DNA of 64,000 bases from Nitrospira japonica (GTDB taxonomy: Bacteria > Nitrospirota > Nitrospiria > Nitrospirales > Nitrospiraceae): NCBI RefSeq assembly GCF_900169565.1, contig NZ_LT828648.1:3322501-3386500 (forward strand), in the 5' to 3' direction. A model generated the notes under the pieces. The model was not told the origin of the DNA. It saw only the letters and a program-made list of their open reading frames with translations, and searched no databases. The translations under genes were made by a program, and so were the position numbers. Every line of letters starts with the position of its first letter. Positions within the stretch are counted from its first letter, which is position 1. Below, one piece after another: positions 63,286 through 64,000 of the stretch.

Positions 63286-64000
63286 ATGGCTGTCCCGATC
63301 GTGTCGAATCCGTGCTCGCTCTCCGAGATTCATCAAGTCATCGGCGGAACCCTCCATGGCGATGGAGCCGTTGCATTGTCGGTCCTCACCTCGCTGAATG
63401 AAGCCACCCCGCACGCATTGTCTTTCGTCCTCAATGATAAAGCACTGAAAGGCACTCCGGAGATCCGTGCGGGAGCGCTTCTGGCGCATCGACACATTCC
63501 GGAACTGCCGATTCCCCATATCGTTGTGCCCAATCCCATGCTGGCATTGGCCCAGGTTGCACAGCGATTTTTTGTCAGACCATATAAGGCCCGGGGCGTC
63601 GCAACCGAAGTCATCCGTGGAACGGACGTCCGGATCGGGGCAGATCCCTCCATTTGGCCCTTCGTCACGTTGGGAGACGGGGTCACGCTGGGAGCACGGG
63701 TCACGCTGTACCCGGGAGTCTTCATCGGCGCGGGATCCAGCGTCGGCGACGACAGCCTCATCTACCCCAATGTGGTGATTCGCGAGGGGTGCACGATCGG
63801 GAACCGAGTGATCGTTCACAGCGGAACGGTCATCGGATCGGACGGCTTCGGTTACGTCCAACACGAGGGGCGGCACCACAAGATTCCCCAGCTTGGAGGA
63901 GTCACCATCGAAGACGACGTTGAACTCGGCGCTAACGTCTCGATCGATCGTGCGACGCTGGGCCAGACGATCATTCGGAAAGGCACCAAAGTCGACAACC
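63286..64000 (+). CDS. lpxD: UDP-3-O-acylglucosamine N-acyltransferase, 3' end cut off by the window
   Basis: At least 238 residues of a protein running off the right edge. The N-terminal uridine-binding domain (SLSEIHQVIGGTLHGDGAVA, NEATPHALSFVLNDKAL) is followed by left-handed beta-helix hexapeptide repeats (VTLGDGVTLGARVTLYPGVF, SLIYPNVVIREGCTIGNRVI). The LpxD-specific IGSDGFGYVQ and HHKIPQLGGVTIEDDVELGA segments follow. It adds the N-linked hydroxyacyl chain from ACP in lipid A synthesis. The ATG at 63286 lies nine bases after the ACP stop, so the genes are co-transcribed. The conserved catalytic histidine lies just past the visible end. Confidence 0.95.
   Translation, partial: MAVPIVSNPCSLSEIHQVIGGTLHGDGAVALSVLTSLNEATPHALSFVLNDKALKGTPEIRAGALLAHRHIPELPIPHIVVPNPMLALAQVAQRFFVRPYKARGVATEVIRGTDVRIGADPSIWPFVTLGDGVTLGARVTLYPGVFIGAGSSVGDDSLIYPNVVIREGCTIGNRVIVHSGTVIGSDGFGYVQHEGRHHKIPQLGGVTIEDDVELGANVSIDRATLGQTIIRKGTKVDN

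Overview
The window reads as chromosomal DNA of a Gram-negative, diderm, GC-rich bacterium, most likely Nitrospira or a close relative in the Nitrospirota. That placement is an inference from overall gene style: TonB-less RND systems, many stand-alone response regulators, Ig-repeat lipoproteins, and a fused hisIE beside hisF, hisA and hisH. No rRNA gene is present to confirm it. Coding density is high and many genes overlap by 4 bases. I see no insertion sequence, prophage, CRISPR array or rRNA operon, and one tRNA.

Layout. Bases 1-3639 (minus strand) hold envelope-glycan genes: a truncated flippase, a TPR protein and a gmd/fcl pair for GDP-L-fucose. Bases 3771-8493 (minus) hold a zinc-ribbon coiled-coil protein, a CAU tRNA, rpoD and dnaG. 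Bases 8668-12620 (minus) form a compact histidine operon, hisH - lipoprotein - hisA - hisF - hisIE - hinT. Bases 12821-15027 (plus) encode an OmpA/BON protein overlapping a membrane coiled-coil protein. Bases 15159-23418 (plus) carry the most striking feature: five consecutive paralogous lipoproteins built from 2 to 8 putative-Ig (He_PIG-like) repeats, each starting with almost the same Cys-Asn-Asp-(Val/Met)-Ser stem. Four of the five are preceded by related GGGG-rich inverted-repeat elements. dnaE and accA follow.

Bases 28089-32316 (minus) are a four-gene operon of a GT4 glycosyltransferase, a PhyH-type dioxygenase, an SGNH hydrolase and a DUF1080 protein. Bases 32547-35905 (minus) hold a cupredoxin - small protein - CheY set and a KdpE-like regulator with a NarX/PilJ-type sensor kinase. 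Bases 36038-39269 (plus) look like a lysine-catabolic cassette: lysine 6-dehydrogenase-like enzyme, ALDH7-type aminoadipate-semialdehyde dehydrogenase and a VOC-fold protein. Bases 39282-46290 (minus) are mixed genes: C39-like peptidase, GNAT, receiver, aldo/keto reductase, diiron-type beta-lactamase-fold protein, DUF202, prfC, patatin lipoprotein and trmL.

Bases 46479-49762 (plus) encode an outer-membrane barrel candidate and a large TPR protein. A receiver-kinase fusion and a lipoprotein follow on the minus strand. Bases 52406-58708 (plus) are a tripartite RND efflux operon led by a response regulator. A cold-shock protein with a clear terminator (minus) is followed by an LPS/lipid block running off the right edge: lptF, lptG, fabF, an acyl carrier protein and lpxD.

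Links between regions. LptF/LptG, LpxD, the ACP and FabF serve lipid A synthesis and LPS export. gmd/fcl, the flippase and the GT4 operon probably feed surface glycans. The Ig lipoproteins and the OmpA pair would decorate the outer membrane. The functional links are inferences from gene order and family knowledge; the coordinates and motifs are read from the sequence.
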